Positions 26,129 through 34,597 of a stretch of 64,000 nucleotides of DNA are shown here, piece by piece. This stretch comes from Labilibaculum filiforme. Its GTDB lineage: Bacteria; Bacteroidota; Bacteroidia; Bacteroidales; Marinifilaceae. Where the stretch lies: positions 1 through 64,000 of the forward strand of contig NZ_MVDD01000017.1 of assembly GCF_002843315.1 (NCBI RefSeq). Direction: 5' to 3'. Position 1 is the first letter of the stretch. Each line of letters opens with the position of its first letter. Position numbers and translations under genes: made by a program. A model generated the notes under the pieces. It ran no database searches, was not told the origin of the DNA, and saw nothing but the letters and a program-made list of their open reading frames with translations.

Positions 26129-27082
26129 GTGATGAAGGAAGTTGCTTTAGGGATTGATATAGGAGGAACGAATACTGTATTTGGGTGCATAGATTCAGAA
26201 GGGAATTGTTTGGTAACGGGAAGTTTACCCACTCAAAAACATGCTGCAATAGAGGATTATTTGGACGAGTTGTTTTTCGAGGTGGAAGCGGAAATAAAAA
26301 AATCGACTGAAAAAATGCAAATAATTGGTGTTGGTATTGGAGCACCAAATGCCAGTTTTTATACGGGAACTATCGAAAATGCCGCTAATTTAAGATGGAA
26401 GGGGAGTGTACCTTTAGCAAGTTTGGTGAAAGAGAGAATTAATGTTCCGGTAATTCTTACCAACGATGCCAACGCGGCAGCAATGGGCGAGAAAGTTTTT
26501 GGCGCAGCAAAAGGAATGGATAATTTCATTGTAATTACCTTGGGAACAGGTTTGGGAAGTGGAATTGTAGTGAATGGAGATCTATTATATGGTCACGATG
26601 GATTTGCAGGTGAAGTGGGACATATGATTGTTCGCGAAAGTGGAAGGGAGTGTGGTTGTGGACGGAAGGGTTGTTTGGAGACTTATGTGTCGGCAACAGG
26701 AGTGAAAAGAACGGTGTATAAGTTGCTTGCCCGACACATGGGCGAAAGTGAGTTAAGAGATATTCCATTTAGTAAGTTAACTGCAAAAATGGTTGCCGAA
26801 GCTGCGGGCAGAGGCGATTTAGTTGCAAAAGAAACGTTTAAATATACAGCAAGAATGTTGGGAGAGGTACTTGCTAATGTGGTAGCAGTAACCAGTCCTC
26901 AGGCAATCTTTTTATTCGGAGGATTAACAAAAGCAGGAGATCTTCTATTTAAGCCAGTTGCGGAAACTCTTGAGGAACAATTGCTTTCTATCTATAAAGG
27001 AAAAATTAAAATAATTCCTTCCGGAATTGAGGAGAACGCAGCGGTTTTAGGCGCAGCTTCCTTAATCTGGAATAAAAGATAA
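26129..27082 (+). CDS. ROK-family sugar kinase (glucokinase-like)
   Basis: A 317-residue ATP-dependent sugar kinase. The ATP motif is GIDIGGTNTVFGCID, and the substrate and catalytic region is VILTNDANAAAMGEKVFG, with the catalytic Asp. GTGLGSGIVVNGDLLYGHDG and GEVGHMIV follow. The ROK zinc site is CGCGRKGCLE. There is no DNA-binding domain, so it is an enzyme and not a ROK repressor. Its position behind the MFS permease supports glucose or another hexose as substrate. Confidence 0.93.
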   Translation: MMKEVALGIDIGGTNTVFGCIDSEGNCLVTGSLPTQKHAAIEDYLDELFFEVEAEIKKSTEKMQIIGVGIGAPNASFYTGTIENAANLRWKGSVPLASLVKERINVPVILTNDANAAAMGEKVFGAAKGMDNFIVITLGTGLGSGIVVNGDLLYGHDGFAGEVGHMIVRESGRECGCGRKGCLETYVSATGVKRTVYKLLARHMGESELRDIPFSKLTAKMVAEAAGRGDLVAKETFKYTARMLGEVLANVVAVTSPQAIFLFGGLTKAGDLLFKPVAETLEEQLLSIYKGKIKIIPSGIEENAAVLGAASLIWNKR

Positions 27083-27120
27083 CCGATAGCTTTCAGGCTT
27101 AATTTGAAAGTGAACCCCTC

Positions 27121-27142
27121 GTGCCTGCATTCGTGCAGGCAC
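27121..27142 (+). terminator. Hairpin terminator with TTCG loop after the ROK kinase
   Basis: GTGCCTGCA-TTCG-TGCAGGCAC is a perfect 9-bp stem with a stable TTCG tetraloop, 38 bases after the kinase stop. The T-run after it is weak (TTTGCGTTTG), so it may work partly as an RNA 3'-end stabiliser. Nothing else is evident in the 290-base gap before the next gene. Confidence 0.65.
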
Positions 27143-27375
27143 TTTGCGTTTGTAGAAATTAATACCACAAACTGTAGGAAAGATTCCACACATATTTGCC
27201 CTTTGGAAATAAACGAATAAAAAAGTATGAAAAATCAGCTAATTGTATCTATCTGATATTCAAAGCTTAATTACCTTTTTCAATAGCGGGTATTAAATTG
27301 GTTTTATTTCTGGCACAGATTTCCCATGCTTTCTTGCGAATTTGAATTGATGTAAACTTGTTAAAATTAAAAATT

Positions 27376-28245
27376 ATGAGAAAGATAGTATTCGCACTGT
27401 TAGTATTGCCTTTTTTTACAGCATGCAATCAAAAAGAATTAAAACAATTACGTGAGCAGAATGTTCAGCTTACTCAAATGGCTCAAGAAAAAGATTCTAC
27501 TATTGATGATTTTGTTGAATCTTTTGATGTTATATCTGCTAATTTGGCTATTATAAAGGAGAAAGAAAACATTATTGCTGTGAGTGCAAATGAGAATCCA
27601 AGTATTGGGAAAAAAGAGCAAATCGTTACTGATTTAGGTCTGGTTCGTGATTTGTTGGAAGAGAACAAAGCAAAATTGGAAAGCTTAGATAAAAAGTTGA
27701 ATAATAGCTGGTATCAAAATTCAAAACTAAATAAATTAGTTGCTGGTTTAAAAGCACAACTGGAAGAAAAAGATATTTCAATTAATGCTTTATCGGATCA
27801 AATTGCTCAGCTTAACGTTAAAGTAGATGATTTGAATGGTCAGGTTACTGATTTAAATGGTACAGTGGTTGCCTTAAATACAGAGAACGACAACAAAGCG
27901 AAAACAATTGCAGAACAAACAACAAGTCTAAATACAGCACATTATGTAATTGGCGACATTAAAGAGCTGAAATTGAAGCAGGTGGTAACAAGTACTGGTG
28001 GTCTTTTAGGAATTGGAGCAACCAATAAGTTAAACCAGAAAATTAATCCGGAAAATTTTAATGATATTGATATTACTCAGACAATTACAATTCCTGTATC
28101 TGGAAAAAAAGTTAGTTTAGTAACTTCTCATCCTAGCGATTCTTACCGTTTCGAAGGTACTGATAAAGAAATTGAAGCAATCACAATTTTAGATCCGAAT
28201 GAGTTTTGGAAAGCATCAAAATATTTAGTAGTTGCAGTGAAATAA
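27376..28245 (+). CDS. Coiled-coil lipoprotein of unknown function
   Basis: A 289-residue protein starting MRKIVFALLVLPFFTAC, a lipoprotein signal peptide with Cys17. Residues of about 20-200 are coiled coil with heptad-like Leu/Ile spacing (LKQLREQNVQLTQMAQEKDSTI, then INALSDQIAQLNVKVDDLNG). The C-terminal about 90 residues form a compact domain: IKELKLKQVVTSTGGLLGIGATNKLNQ and then PVSGKKVSLVTSHPSDSYRFEG. This coil-plus-domain layout is common in Bacteroidetes lipoproteins of unknown role, probably a spacer or an envelope-tethering protein. The ATG at 27376 was chosen over an in-frame start six codons earlier, to match the signal peptide. Confidence 0.75.
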   Translation: MRKIVFALLVLPFFTACNQKELKQLREQNVQLTQMAQEKDSTIDDFVESFDVISANLAIIKEKENIIAVSANENPSIGKKEQIVTDLGLVRDLLEENKAKLESLDKKLNNSWYQNSKLNKLVAGLKAQLEEKDISINALSDQIAQLNVKVDDLNGQVTDLNGTVVALNTENDNKAKTIAEQTTSLNTAHYVIGDIKELKLKQVVTSTGGLLGIGATNKLNQKINPENFNDIDITQTITIPVSGKKVSLVTSHPSDSYRFEGTDKEIEAITILDPNEFWKASKYLVVAVK

Positions 28246-28269
28246 TATAAACAAAACAGTTTGGTTTTA

Positions 28270-28297
28270 AGCACCTCAGTTCGGGGTGCTTTTTTTA
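28270..28297 (+). terminator. Rho-independent terminator
   Basis: AGCACC pairs with GGTGCT around a TCAGTTCGG loop and is followed by TTTTTTT. It ends the coiled-coil lipoprotein transcript. Confidence 0.82.
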
Positions 28298-28351
28298 TGC
28301 AGTAAAAGTTAGATGAATCAATACTGTTTTTGCTTAATTCAAGAGTTTAAA

Positions 28352-28717
28352 TTATTTATTTGGGAATAGCTTACTGTTGTATATTCTTGATACGACTAAT
28401 AATATTATTGCAATTGTAGCCATTCCAAATTGTCCGTCGGCAACAATGATGTGAGCGACAAAAGCCAAAACGAAATCAAAGAAAAATCCGGCGTAAGCCC
28501 ATTCTTTTAATAATTTTGATTTATTTGACCATATGGCCACTAATCCTAAAATTTTTGCAATAGCTAAGGGCTAAATTACGAAGCTTGGAAATCCAAGAAA
28601 GGTAAAAGTTTGATTCACCATTTCGTATTTCATAAAATACATACTTGCCGACATAAGCATTAGTGCAGATAATAAGCCTGTTGCAATCCAATAAATTATT
28701 TTATCTCTTTTTTTCAT
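28352..28717 (-). pseudogene. DoxX-like membrane protein gene interrupted by one in-frame TAG
   Basis: Reading from the ATG at 28717, a small four-helix membrane protein of the DoxX-like family is recognisable over 121 codons: KKRDKIIYWIATGLLSALML, then FLGFPSFVI, and after the stop PLAIAKILGLVAIWSNKSKL, WAYAGFFFDFVLAFVAHIIV and finally VVSRIYNSKLFPNK. Codon 49 (bases 28571-28573) is TAG, where family members normally have Tyr or a similar residue before PLAIAKILG. There is no frameshift and both sides look intact, so this is a single recent nonsense mutation or a sequencing error. The downstream fragment has an internal ATG at 28540 and could be translated as a truncated product. Confidence 0.75.
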
Positions 28718-29084
28718 TTCGTACGAATTTTAAATGGAAGGTTTAATTTTCTTATATAAGTACAGGAAAAGTTAGTTCTTTTTATTTAAATATGCGCATA
28801 GGTCCGTGGTCTGACTTATAGTGTTATTAGGTAGTATATTTTCTATTGGTTATTTCTGAATATTGTTTAACAAGTAACTAATTCTACATATTCTTAGAAC
28901 AAGTAATTAGCAGCCACAAAGGTGTGACCAACGAATGAGTGGTGAATAAATTTCGAGAGAAATAAAAATAGCAGTGAAAGCCTTATTAAAATTGAATTTT
29001 AGTAAAATTTAAGTGTCAATCGTGTGGTATTTATTTCAGATTTACTCAAAGTGATTATCTTTGCCGCTCACATAAATAAATGAG
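28718..29084. other. Intergenic region before the ABC-F gene
   Basis: About 365 AT-rich bases between divergent genes. The right end carries the ABC-F promoter given separately. I see no other structure. Confidence 0.5.
29034..29063 (+). promoter_or_regulatory. Promoter of the ABC-F gene
   Basis: TATCTTTG at 29056-29063 matches the Bacteroidetes -7 element TAnnTTTG exactly. TTTC at 29034-29037 lies 18 bases upstream as the -33 element. The predicted start is within about 15 bases of the ATG at 29085, giving a very short leader. Confidence 0.65.
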
Positions 29085-30722
29085 ATGATTAGTGTAGATG
29101 CTTTAGCGGTAGAATTTGGAGGAACCACTTTGTTTAAGGATATATCTTTTGTGATAAATGAAAAGGATAGAATTGCTTTAATGGGAAAAAACGGAGCTGG
29201 GAAATCAACTCTTTTAAAAATCATTGCAGGAGCCGAGAGTCCTTCTCGTGGAAGGGTTTCAAGTCCTAAAGATAAAGTGATTGCTTATTTGCCTCAGCAT
29301 TTAATGACAGATAATACTCGTACGGTATTTGAGGAAACAGCTCAAGCTTTTGCTGCTATTTTCGATATGGAGAAGCGGATAGAGGAAATGAATGTGGAAT
29401 TGGGTACAAGAACAGATTTTGAATCGGAGAGCTACTATAAGTTGATTGAAGACGTTTCTGCTTTAAGTGAAATATATTATTCTATTGAAGAGATAAATTA
29501 CGATTCGGAAGTGGAGAAAACCTTATTTGGTTTAGGCTTTGTTAGGGAAGACTTTACAAGACCAACAAGTGAGTTTAGTGGAGGATGGAGAATGAGAATC
29601 GAATTGGCGAAGATTCTTTTGCAGAAACCAGACTTAATTCTTTTGGATGAGCCGACTAATCATTTGGATATTGAATCGATTCAGTGGTTAGAGGATTTTT
29701 TGATAAATTCGGGAAAGGCGGTTGTTATTATTTCTCACGATAGGGCTTTTGTTGATAAAATTACGACTCGAACCATTGAAATTACAATGGGTAGAATTTA
29801 TGATTACAAAGTAAATTACTCTCAATATTTAGAGCTTCGTAAAGAAAGAAGAGTTCATCAGCAAAAAGCATTTGAAGAACAGCAAAAAATGATTGCTGAC
29901 AATCAGGTATTTATCGACAGATTTAAAGGGACTTATTCGAAAACATTGGCAGTTCAATCGCGTGTTAAAATGCTCGAAAAGTTAGAGATTGTTGAGGTCG
30001 ATGAAGAAGATAACTCAGCACTTCGATTAAAATTCCCGCCATCGCCACGTTCCGGAAATTATCCGGTAATAGCGGAAGATGTGGAAAAAATATATGGTGA
30101 TCATACTGTGTTTTCAGGAGTGAATTTTACAATTCAAAGAGGAGAGAAGCTTGCTTTTGTTGGGAAAAATGGAGAAGGGAAATCTACTTTGGTAAAAGCC
30201 ATTATGCAGGAAATTGAGCATGGTGGTACTTTAACCCTTGGGCACAACACAATGATTGGCTACTTTGCTCAAAATCAGGCTTCTTTAATGGATGAGAATC
30301 TGACCGTTTTTCAAACTATTGATGATATTGCAAAAGGAGATATTCGAACAAAAATTAAAGATATTTTAGGTGCTTTTATGTTCGGAGGCGACAATTCTAC
30401 CAAGAAGGTGAAAGTGCTGTCGGGTGGAGAAAAAACCCGATTGGCAATGATTAAATTGTTGTTAGAACCAGTGAATTTGTTGATTCTTGATGAGCCAACG
30501 AATCATTTGGATATGAAAACCAAAGATATTTTAAAAGCGGCATTGAAAGAATTTGATGGCACTATAATTCTGGTTTCTCACGATCGTGATTTTCTGGATG
30601 GTTTGGCAGAGAAAGTTTATGAGTTTGGAAACAAGAAAGTGAAGGAACATTTAGGTGATATTTATTCTTTCTTGGGGAAGAAGAAAATGGAAAATTTAAA
30701 TGAACTGGAGCGAAAGAATTAA
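29085..30722 (+). CDS. ABC-F family ATPase
   Basis: A 545-residue soluble protein with two ABC domains and no membrane part, of the ABC-F class that acts on ribosomes (translation factors or antibiotic resistance proteins). Domain 1 has Walker A GKNGAGKST, signature FSGGWRMR and Walker B LILLDEPTNHLD. Domain 2 has GKNGEGKST, signature LSGGEKTR and LLILDEPTNHLD. The inter-domain linker (about residues 240-310, LELRKERRVHQQKAFEEQQK) is helical and charged, as in the interdomain arm that reaches the peptidyl-transferase centre. The length resembles YbiT-type housekeeping members. A resistance role cannot be decided from sequence. Confidence 0.95.
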   Translation: MISVDALAVEFGGTTLFKDISFVINEKDRIALMGKNGAGKSTLLKIIAGAESPSRGRVSSPKDKVIAYLPQHLMTDNTRTVFEETAQAFAAIFDMEKRIEEMNVELGTRTDFESESYYKLIEDVSALSEIYYSIEEINYDSEVEKTLFGLGFVREDFTRPTSEFSGGWRMRIELAKILLQKPDLILLDEPTNHLDIESIQWLEDFLINSGKAVVIISHDRAFVDKITTRTIEITMGRIYDYKVNYSQYLELRKERRVHQQKAFEEQQKMIADNQVFIDRFKGTYSKTLAVQSRVKMLEKLEIVEVDEEDNSALRLKFPPSPRSGNYPVIAEDVEKIYGDHTVFSGVNFTIQRGEKLAFVGKNGEGKSTLVKAIMQEIEHGGTLTLGHNTMIGYFAQNQASLMDENLTVFQTIDDIAKGDIRTKIKDILGAFMFGGDNSTKKVKVLSGGEKTRLAMIKLLLEPVNLLILDEPTNHLDMKTKDILKAALKEFDGTIILVSHDRDFLDGLAEKVYEFGNKKVKEHLGDIYSFLGKKKMENLNELERKN

Positions 30723-30739
30723 AATATAAAAATATACCA

Positions 30740-30777
30740 AAAGCGACGCAATTGAATTTAATTGCGTCGCTTTTTTT
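30740..30777 (+). terminator. Rho-independent terminator of the ABC-F gene
   Basis: The perfect stem AAAGCGACGCAATT / AATTGCGTCGCTTT has a six-base loop and is followed by T7. Confidence 0.9.
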
Positions 30778-30806
30778 GGGAATGTATTTTTTTTAAAGAT
30801 CTTCAT

Positions 30807-31346
30807 CTACTGATTTAACCACGAAATTACCTTCTCGCTATTTGGTTTTTCTTTTGGGGAAAGTACATCAACTAGTTTTCCATTTTCGTCAATCAGGTAT
30901 TTCTGAAAATTCCATTTTATTTTAGAATCCATCACTTTATTCTTCGATTTTTGTGTTAGCCAACTGTAAATAGGATCAATATCACTTCCTTTTACCGATA
31001 TTTTGGACATCATTGGAAAGCTGATACCATAATTTTTCGTGCAAAATTCTTTTATTTCTTCATCAGATCCTGGTTCTTGCCAAAGAAAATTATTGGCAGG
31101 AAAGCCTACAATAACAAAGTTTTTATCCTGATATTCTTGGTATAAGGCTTCTAATAATTCGTACTGAGGAGTCAATCCGCATTTGGATGCAGTATTCACA
31201 ATCATAATTTTTTTTCCTTTTAAATCAGCAAAATTAAACTCCGAACCATCAATAGATGTAACTGTAAACTGATGAATGCTTTCTTGAGCAAAGCTTATAA
31301 AACAAGTGGAGAGAAGGAGAATTCCTATTGTAATTATTTTTCGCAT
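30807..31346 (-). CDS. Glutathione peroxidase-family thiol peroxidase, exported
   Basis: A 179-residue protein with a signal peptide (MRKIITIGILLLSTCFISFA), so it acts in the periplasm. The peroxidatic residue is Cys56 in NTASKCGLTPQY. The second signature is FPANNFLWQEPGS, in which the usual FPCNQFGxQEPG has Ala-Asn-Asn-Phe, so the second Cys of that motif is absent. Trp and Phe of KWNFQKYLID complete the tetrad. A further Cys in IKEFCTKNYG could serve as resolving Cys. Most bacterial members use thioredoxin rather than glutathione. Confidence 0.92.
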   Translation of the reverse strand: MRKIITIGILLLSTCFISFAQESIHQFTVTSIDGSEFNFADLKGKKIMIVNTASKCGLTPQYELLEALYQEYQDKNFVIVGFPANNFLWQEPGSDEEIKEFCTKNYGISFPMMSKISVKGSDIDPIYSWLTQKSKNKVMDSKIKWNFQKYLIDENGKLVDVLSPKEKPNSEKVISWLNQ

Positions 31347-31442
31347 ACTTATGTGTTTTTAGTTATTGAAACAACAATTTAATTCCTTTTTTGTTCGGAA
31401 GCAAGGGGCAGAATTTTGAATGTGTTTTCCATTTTTTAGGAT

Positions 31443-31470
31443 ACAAAAAAAGCAACCAGTTGGTTGCTCT
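31443..31470 (-). terminator. Terminator of the C69 dipeptidase gene
   Basis: AGCAACCAGTTGGTTGCT (31451-31468) is a perfect hairpin sequence. On the minus strand it is followed by a seven-T run. It lies about 27 bases beyond the stop at 31495. Confidence 0.82.
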
Positions 31471-31494
31471 TTCTCCTTCAAATATTTTGTGAGT

Positions 31495-33081
31495 TTAGAA
31501 TTTCTCATCGTATTTGGTCCAAAGACCATCTCCAATTTCCCAAGCCTTTTCCACTACTTCGTTTCCAAGTTGAATGCTTCGTTGGGTAAGAAATTCTACT
31601 CTTTTTTTCTTGCTTAAACTCATAAATTGCTCATCAATTTTTGCTTGCTCTTCAAAATAGCTTTTTTGTAAGGGAACAAACACTTTGTCGATATCATGAC
31701 GCATATCGCCCCATCGTTGTGCAGATAAGGTTCCTAGTCGGTTAAAAGCCCACCATGCAGAAGTGCGGGAGTAGCCTAACCTGCGTGCTTTTACTTTATA
31801 ACTTTCGGCCAAATCGGTAGTGCCTGCATAAACGGGAATGTAAATGGATGTGGCAACATTATCTTGAGCCAACCATACAATTCCTCCTACTTCATCGGGC
31901 AACCAATCGCGACATTGAATAATTGTAGCATACATGGTGTACCAACGAGCAATAGTTCTTTCTCCCAGCTCATCCCATCCGCCATTTACACCAAACAATT
32001 TATTCATATCGTAAGGCATAAAAGGATTTGCAAATGGAGAGATTACTTCATTTCCGTCCTTATCTGCTTGTTTAATGTTTTTAACGAAGTTGTAGGGAGT
32101 TCCTTCGTAGTAATCTTTAAAGATTTCTACTAATTTGTCCATGGTCACTTTTTCATCCGGTTTTACCGAAAAAGGATAATCCTTATCATTGGCATCCAAT
32201 TGTAAAGAAGGAGCGAGCATGGAGAGAACTCGCCATTCTCTTCTGCGCGAAGCAATAGACAATCTACTTTCTGGTGCGTAAGCATAATTCCAACGGAAAG
32301 TTTCGCCTTCTTTCCACCACCCATTTTCTTTTGCAACATCAAAAATATTTTCCGATGCCATAAAATTATTTGTGTCTTCCAGATTAATCTCTTTAATAGT
32401 GCTGGCATTGGCATTTACAGAAATGTGATTGTCTGGCACTCTTTGAGCAACCCAAACTGCTCCAACTTTTCCTTTACCAGGACCAACAACCTCAAAATGC
32501 CAAACTTCTTTTTTATCAGCAATAGTAAGACACTCGCCATAATCGCGCCAGCCGTACTTTTTTAGTAAATCGTCAGCCAAACCAATTGCTTCACGGGCCG
32601 AAGAACATCTTTCCAGCATTAATTGTTGCAAACGCTGACAATCGATTAAACATTCGGTGGAGAAAAGCTCTTCGTGTCCTCCAAAAGTAGATTCGCCAAT
32701 AGCCAGTTGCTTTTCGTTAATACAAGGGTAGGCGGTATTTAGGAATTGGTAGGTTTTTTCTATCTGATCAATTTCTCCGATTTTTTTATGCTGATAAGTT
32801 GGCATTGCCAAACTATCATATGCAGAGCGTTCAAACAACTCAAATTTACTTCCTTTTTCATGTTTTTGCGCAGGAGCTACTTCCATCCAAGCTCGTGTGC
32901 GGTGACTATCATCGGTATGAGAGGTAATAACAGATCCGTCAATTGTTGCCATTTTTCCTGCTGTTATGGTGGTGCAACCTTCTGGAACTCCGTTCTTCCA
33001 ATCTGATTTGTCCTGAGCAATGGCTGTGAATGAAATAGACGCCATTAAAATGAACAGGCTCATTTTAAATTGTTTCTTCAT
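31495..33081 (-). CDS. C69-family dipeptidase
   Basis: A 528-residue Ntn-hydrolase peptidase. The signal peptide is MKKQFKMSLFILMASISFTAIAQ. The nucleophile Cys36 in VPEGCTTITAGKMATIDGS would become N-terminal after autocatalytic removal of the propeptide, as in lactobacillal PepD-type dipeptidases. Further family segments are SHTDDSHRTRAWMEV, GESTFGGHEEL, WHFEVVGPGKGKVGAVW and the late RRLGYSRTSAWWAFNRLG. The secreted Bacteroidetes members probably hydrolyse dipeptides in the periplasm. The gene appears to be a single unit; a 46-base gap separates it from the CvfB-like gene upstream. Confidence 0.93.
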   Translation of the reverse strand: MKKQFKMSLFILMASISFTAIAQDKSDWKNGVPEGCTTITAGKMATIDGSVITSHTDDSHRTRAWMEVAPAQKHEKGSKFELFERSAYDSLAMPTYQHKKIGEIDQIEKTYQFLNTAYPCINEKQLAIGESTFGGHEELFSTECLIDCQRLQQLMLERCSSAREAIGLADDLLKKYGWRDYGECLTIADKKEVWHFEVVGPGKGKVGAVWVAQRVPDNHISVNANASTIKEINLEDTNNFMASENIFDVAKENGWWKEGETFRWNYAYAPESRLSIASRRREWRVLSMLAPSLQLDANDKDYPFSVKPDEKVTMDKLVEIFKDYYEGTPYNFVKNIKQADKDGNEVISPFANPFMPYDMNKLFGVNGGWDELGERTIARWYTMYATIIQCRDWLPDEVGGIVWLAQDNVATSIYIPVYAGTTDLAESYKVKARRLGYSRTSAWWAFNRLGTLSAQRWGDMRHDIDKVFVPLQKSYFEEQAKIDEQFMSLSKKKRVEFLTQRSIQLGNEVVEKAWEIGDGLWTKYDEKF

Positions 33082-33127
33082 TAGTTAGTGGTTGGTTATT
33101 TTGACTTGTGTGCTGTTTATTGCTAGC

Positions 33128-33967
33128 TTATTTAGCGCCTTTTACTAAAAAGATGCCCGAATCTTCAATGGTAATTAGTTTTTGTTTGTAAAGTAAACCA
33201 ATGGCTTTTTTGAAGTTTTTTTTGCTCATATTTAAAAGGTGGTAAATATCTTCGGGAGAGCTTTTATCATTTAAAGGAAGAAAACCATCCTCTTTTTTTA
33301 ATTGAGATAGAATTTGTTCTCCAGAATCTGGAATTTTATTTTCGTAACCTTGTTTTTGCAAACAAACGTCAATTTTTCCATCAGGCCGTATTTTCTTAAT
33401 ATATGCTTTGCGCACGTCTCCACAACGAATAGGTTCAAAAATTTCGTTCTGATACAGCATTCCTAAAGCATCGTTACTAATTAGAACCTGATAACCTAAA
33501 TCATTTCTTCGTCCAACCAAAATTTCAATTTCATCGCCTTCGGCATAAGATGTTTCTACATCTCGAAGTACGTTTTCAATTTTTGCAGTTCCTACAATTC
33601 TTTCCGAAGCATTATCGAGGTATACAAATATTAGGTAGGAATAGCCAACCTGCATATTGTCTTTTTGCTCGCTAAAAGGAACAAACAAATCTTTAGCAAT
33701 TCCCCAATCTAAAAAGGCACCTAAATTATTGACTGTTTTCACCTTTAGGTAAGCAAATTCGCCTACGGTAGCATAGGGAATAAGAGTTGTTGCAATAATT
33801 CGATTTTCCGAATCACGATAGATAAATACTTTAATAGTATCATCTAGTTGGGTTTTAGCTGGTACATACCTGGTTGGTAAAAGAATTAAAGATTCATCTT
33901 CACCCTGTAAATACACTCCAAAATCGACTATTTTAGCAACTTTTAATGATGCAAACTGACCAATCAT
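33128..33967 (-). CDS. CvfB-like S1-domain RNA-binding protein
   Basis: A 279-residue cytoplasmic protein with tandem S1/OB-type domains: one at the start (MIGQFASLKVAKIVDFGVYL), one around residues 65-125 (VGEFAYLKVKTVNNLGAFLDWG) and one near 165-210. A C-terminal winged-helix part (SPEDIYHLLNMSKKNFKKAIGLLYKQKLI) follows. This is the CvfB/YitL layout, known as an RNA-binding virulence regulator in Staphylococcus. The ATG at 33967 gives the canonical start; eight extra codons upstream (33991) are possible. Confidence 0.88.
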   Translation of the reverse strand: MIGQFASLKVAKIVDFGVYLQGEDESLILLPTRYVPAKTQLDDTIKVFIYRDSENRIIATTLIPYATVGEFAYLKVKTVNNLGAFLDWGIAKDLFVPFSEQKDNMQVGYSYLIFVYLDNASERIVGTAKIENVLRDVETSYAEGDEIEILVGRRNDLGYQVLISNDALGMLYQNEIFEPIRCGDVRKAYIKKIRPDGKIDVCLQKQGYENKIPDSGEQILSQLKKEDGFLPLNDKSSPEDIYHLLNMSKKNFKKAIGLLYKQKLITIEDSGIFLVKGAK

Positions 33968-34418
33968 ACTCACAATATTATATTTTATCACTTTATCTGC
34001 ACTGAATAAGAAATATTTACAGCTAAAAGTGTGGTTTTTACTACTCTAAATTTTAATAGGGTAAATGTAAGCATCTTTTTACGAAATATCCGATACCAGA
34101 CTCATTTCCCGAATTTCGTGTCGAAATTGTTTCTCTCTAATTTTTCCTCTCCAAAGAGCGTTTAATTTCTCTTATTTGCAAAAAGAGAGTATGTTATAGA
34201 GCACGTTCGAATTTTTGTGGATTTTTATCTGGGTATTTAAGCTTATGTAATAATTAACAGTAGTTTTTACTGGTTAAGTATGTTTCATTTTACAAACAAA
34301 TATCTGTGGGTACTGGTTTTAGTGCACTTTTTGTGATTTGTTATGTTGAGATAGCAATTTTCGTTATCGATTGCAGTTTTGACTTGCTATTATTAAAGAA
34401 AAAAATCATTAATGCACT

Positions 34419-34434
34419 TGGGTGTAAACACCCA
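34419..34434. promoter_or_regulatory. Palindromic candidate operator TGGGTGTAAACACCCA
   Basis: A 16-bp palindrome with 7-bp arms (TGGGTGT / ACACCCA) lies about 80 bases before the predicted transcription start of the carboxyltransferase gene. Its GC-rich arms stand out in AT-rich surroundings. There is no T-run, so it is unlikely to be a terminator. An activator site is the simplest reading. Confidence 0.5.
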
Positions 34435-34478
34435 TAAAATAGGGTATTGTACAACATGCGACTAATAATACAGAAAAA

Positions 34479-34509
34479 TTTCTCCAATGGAAAATTGTTT
34501 TTATTTTTG
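34479..34509 (+). promoter_or_regulatory. Promoter of the tandem carboxyltransferase gene
   Basis: TTTC at 34479-34482 and TATTTTTG at 34502-34509 are separated by 19 bases, a near-perfect Bacteroidetes -33/-7 pair. The predicted start near 34515 leaves an untranslated leader of about 80 bases. Confidence 0.65.
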
Positions 34510-34597
34510 ATGCAGAATTAAATCACATTGATTCGATTCCAATTTTAAGCAAGTCTCTCGAGCAATAGTTGGGAATAAAAAATAAACAAGTCAGGGT

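Larger units (their letters stand above)
33968..34597. other. Long intergenic region upstream of the carboxyltransferase gene
   Basis: About 630 bases with no gene. The right third holds a palindrome (34419-34434), TTGTACAA at 34447-34454 and a promoter match (34479-34509), each listed or discussed separately. The left 400 bases are AT-rich, without recognisable structure. Confidence 0.55.
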
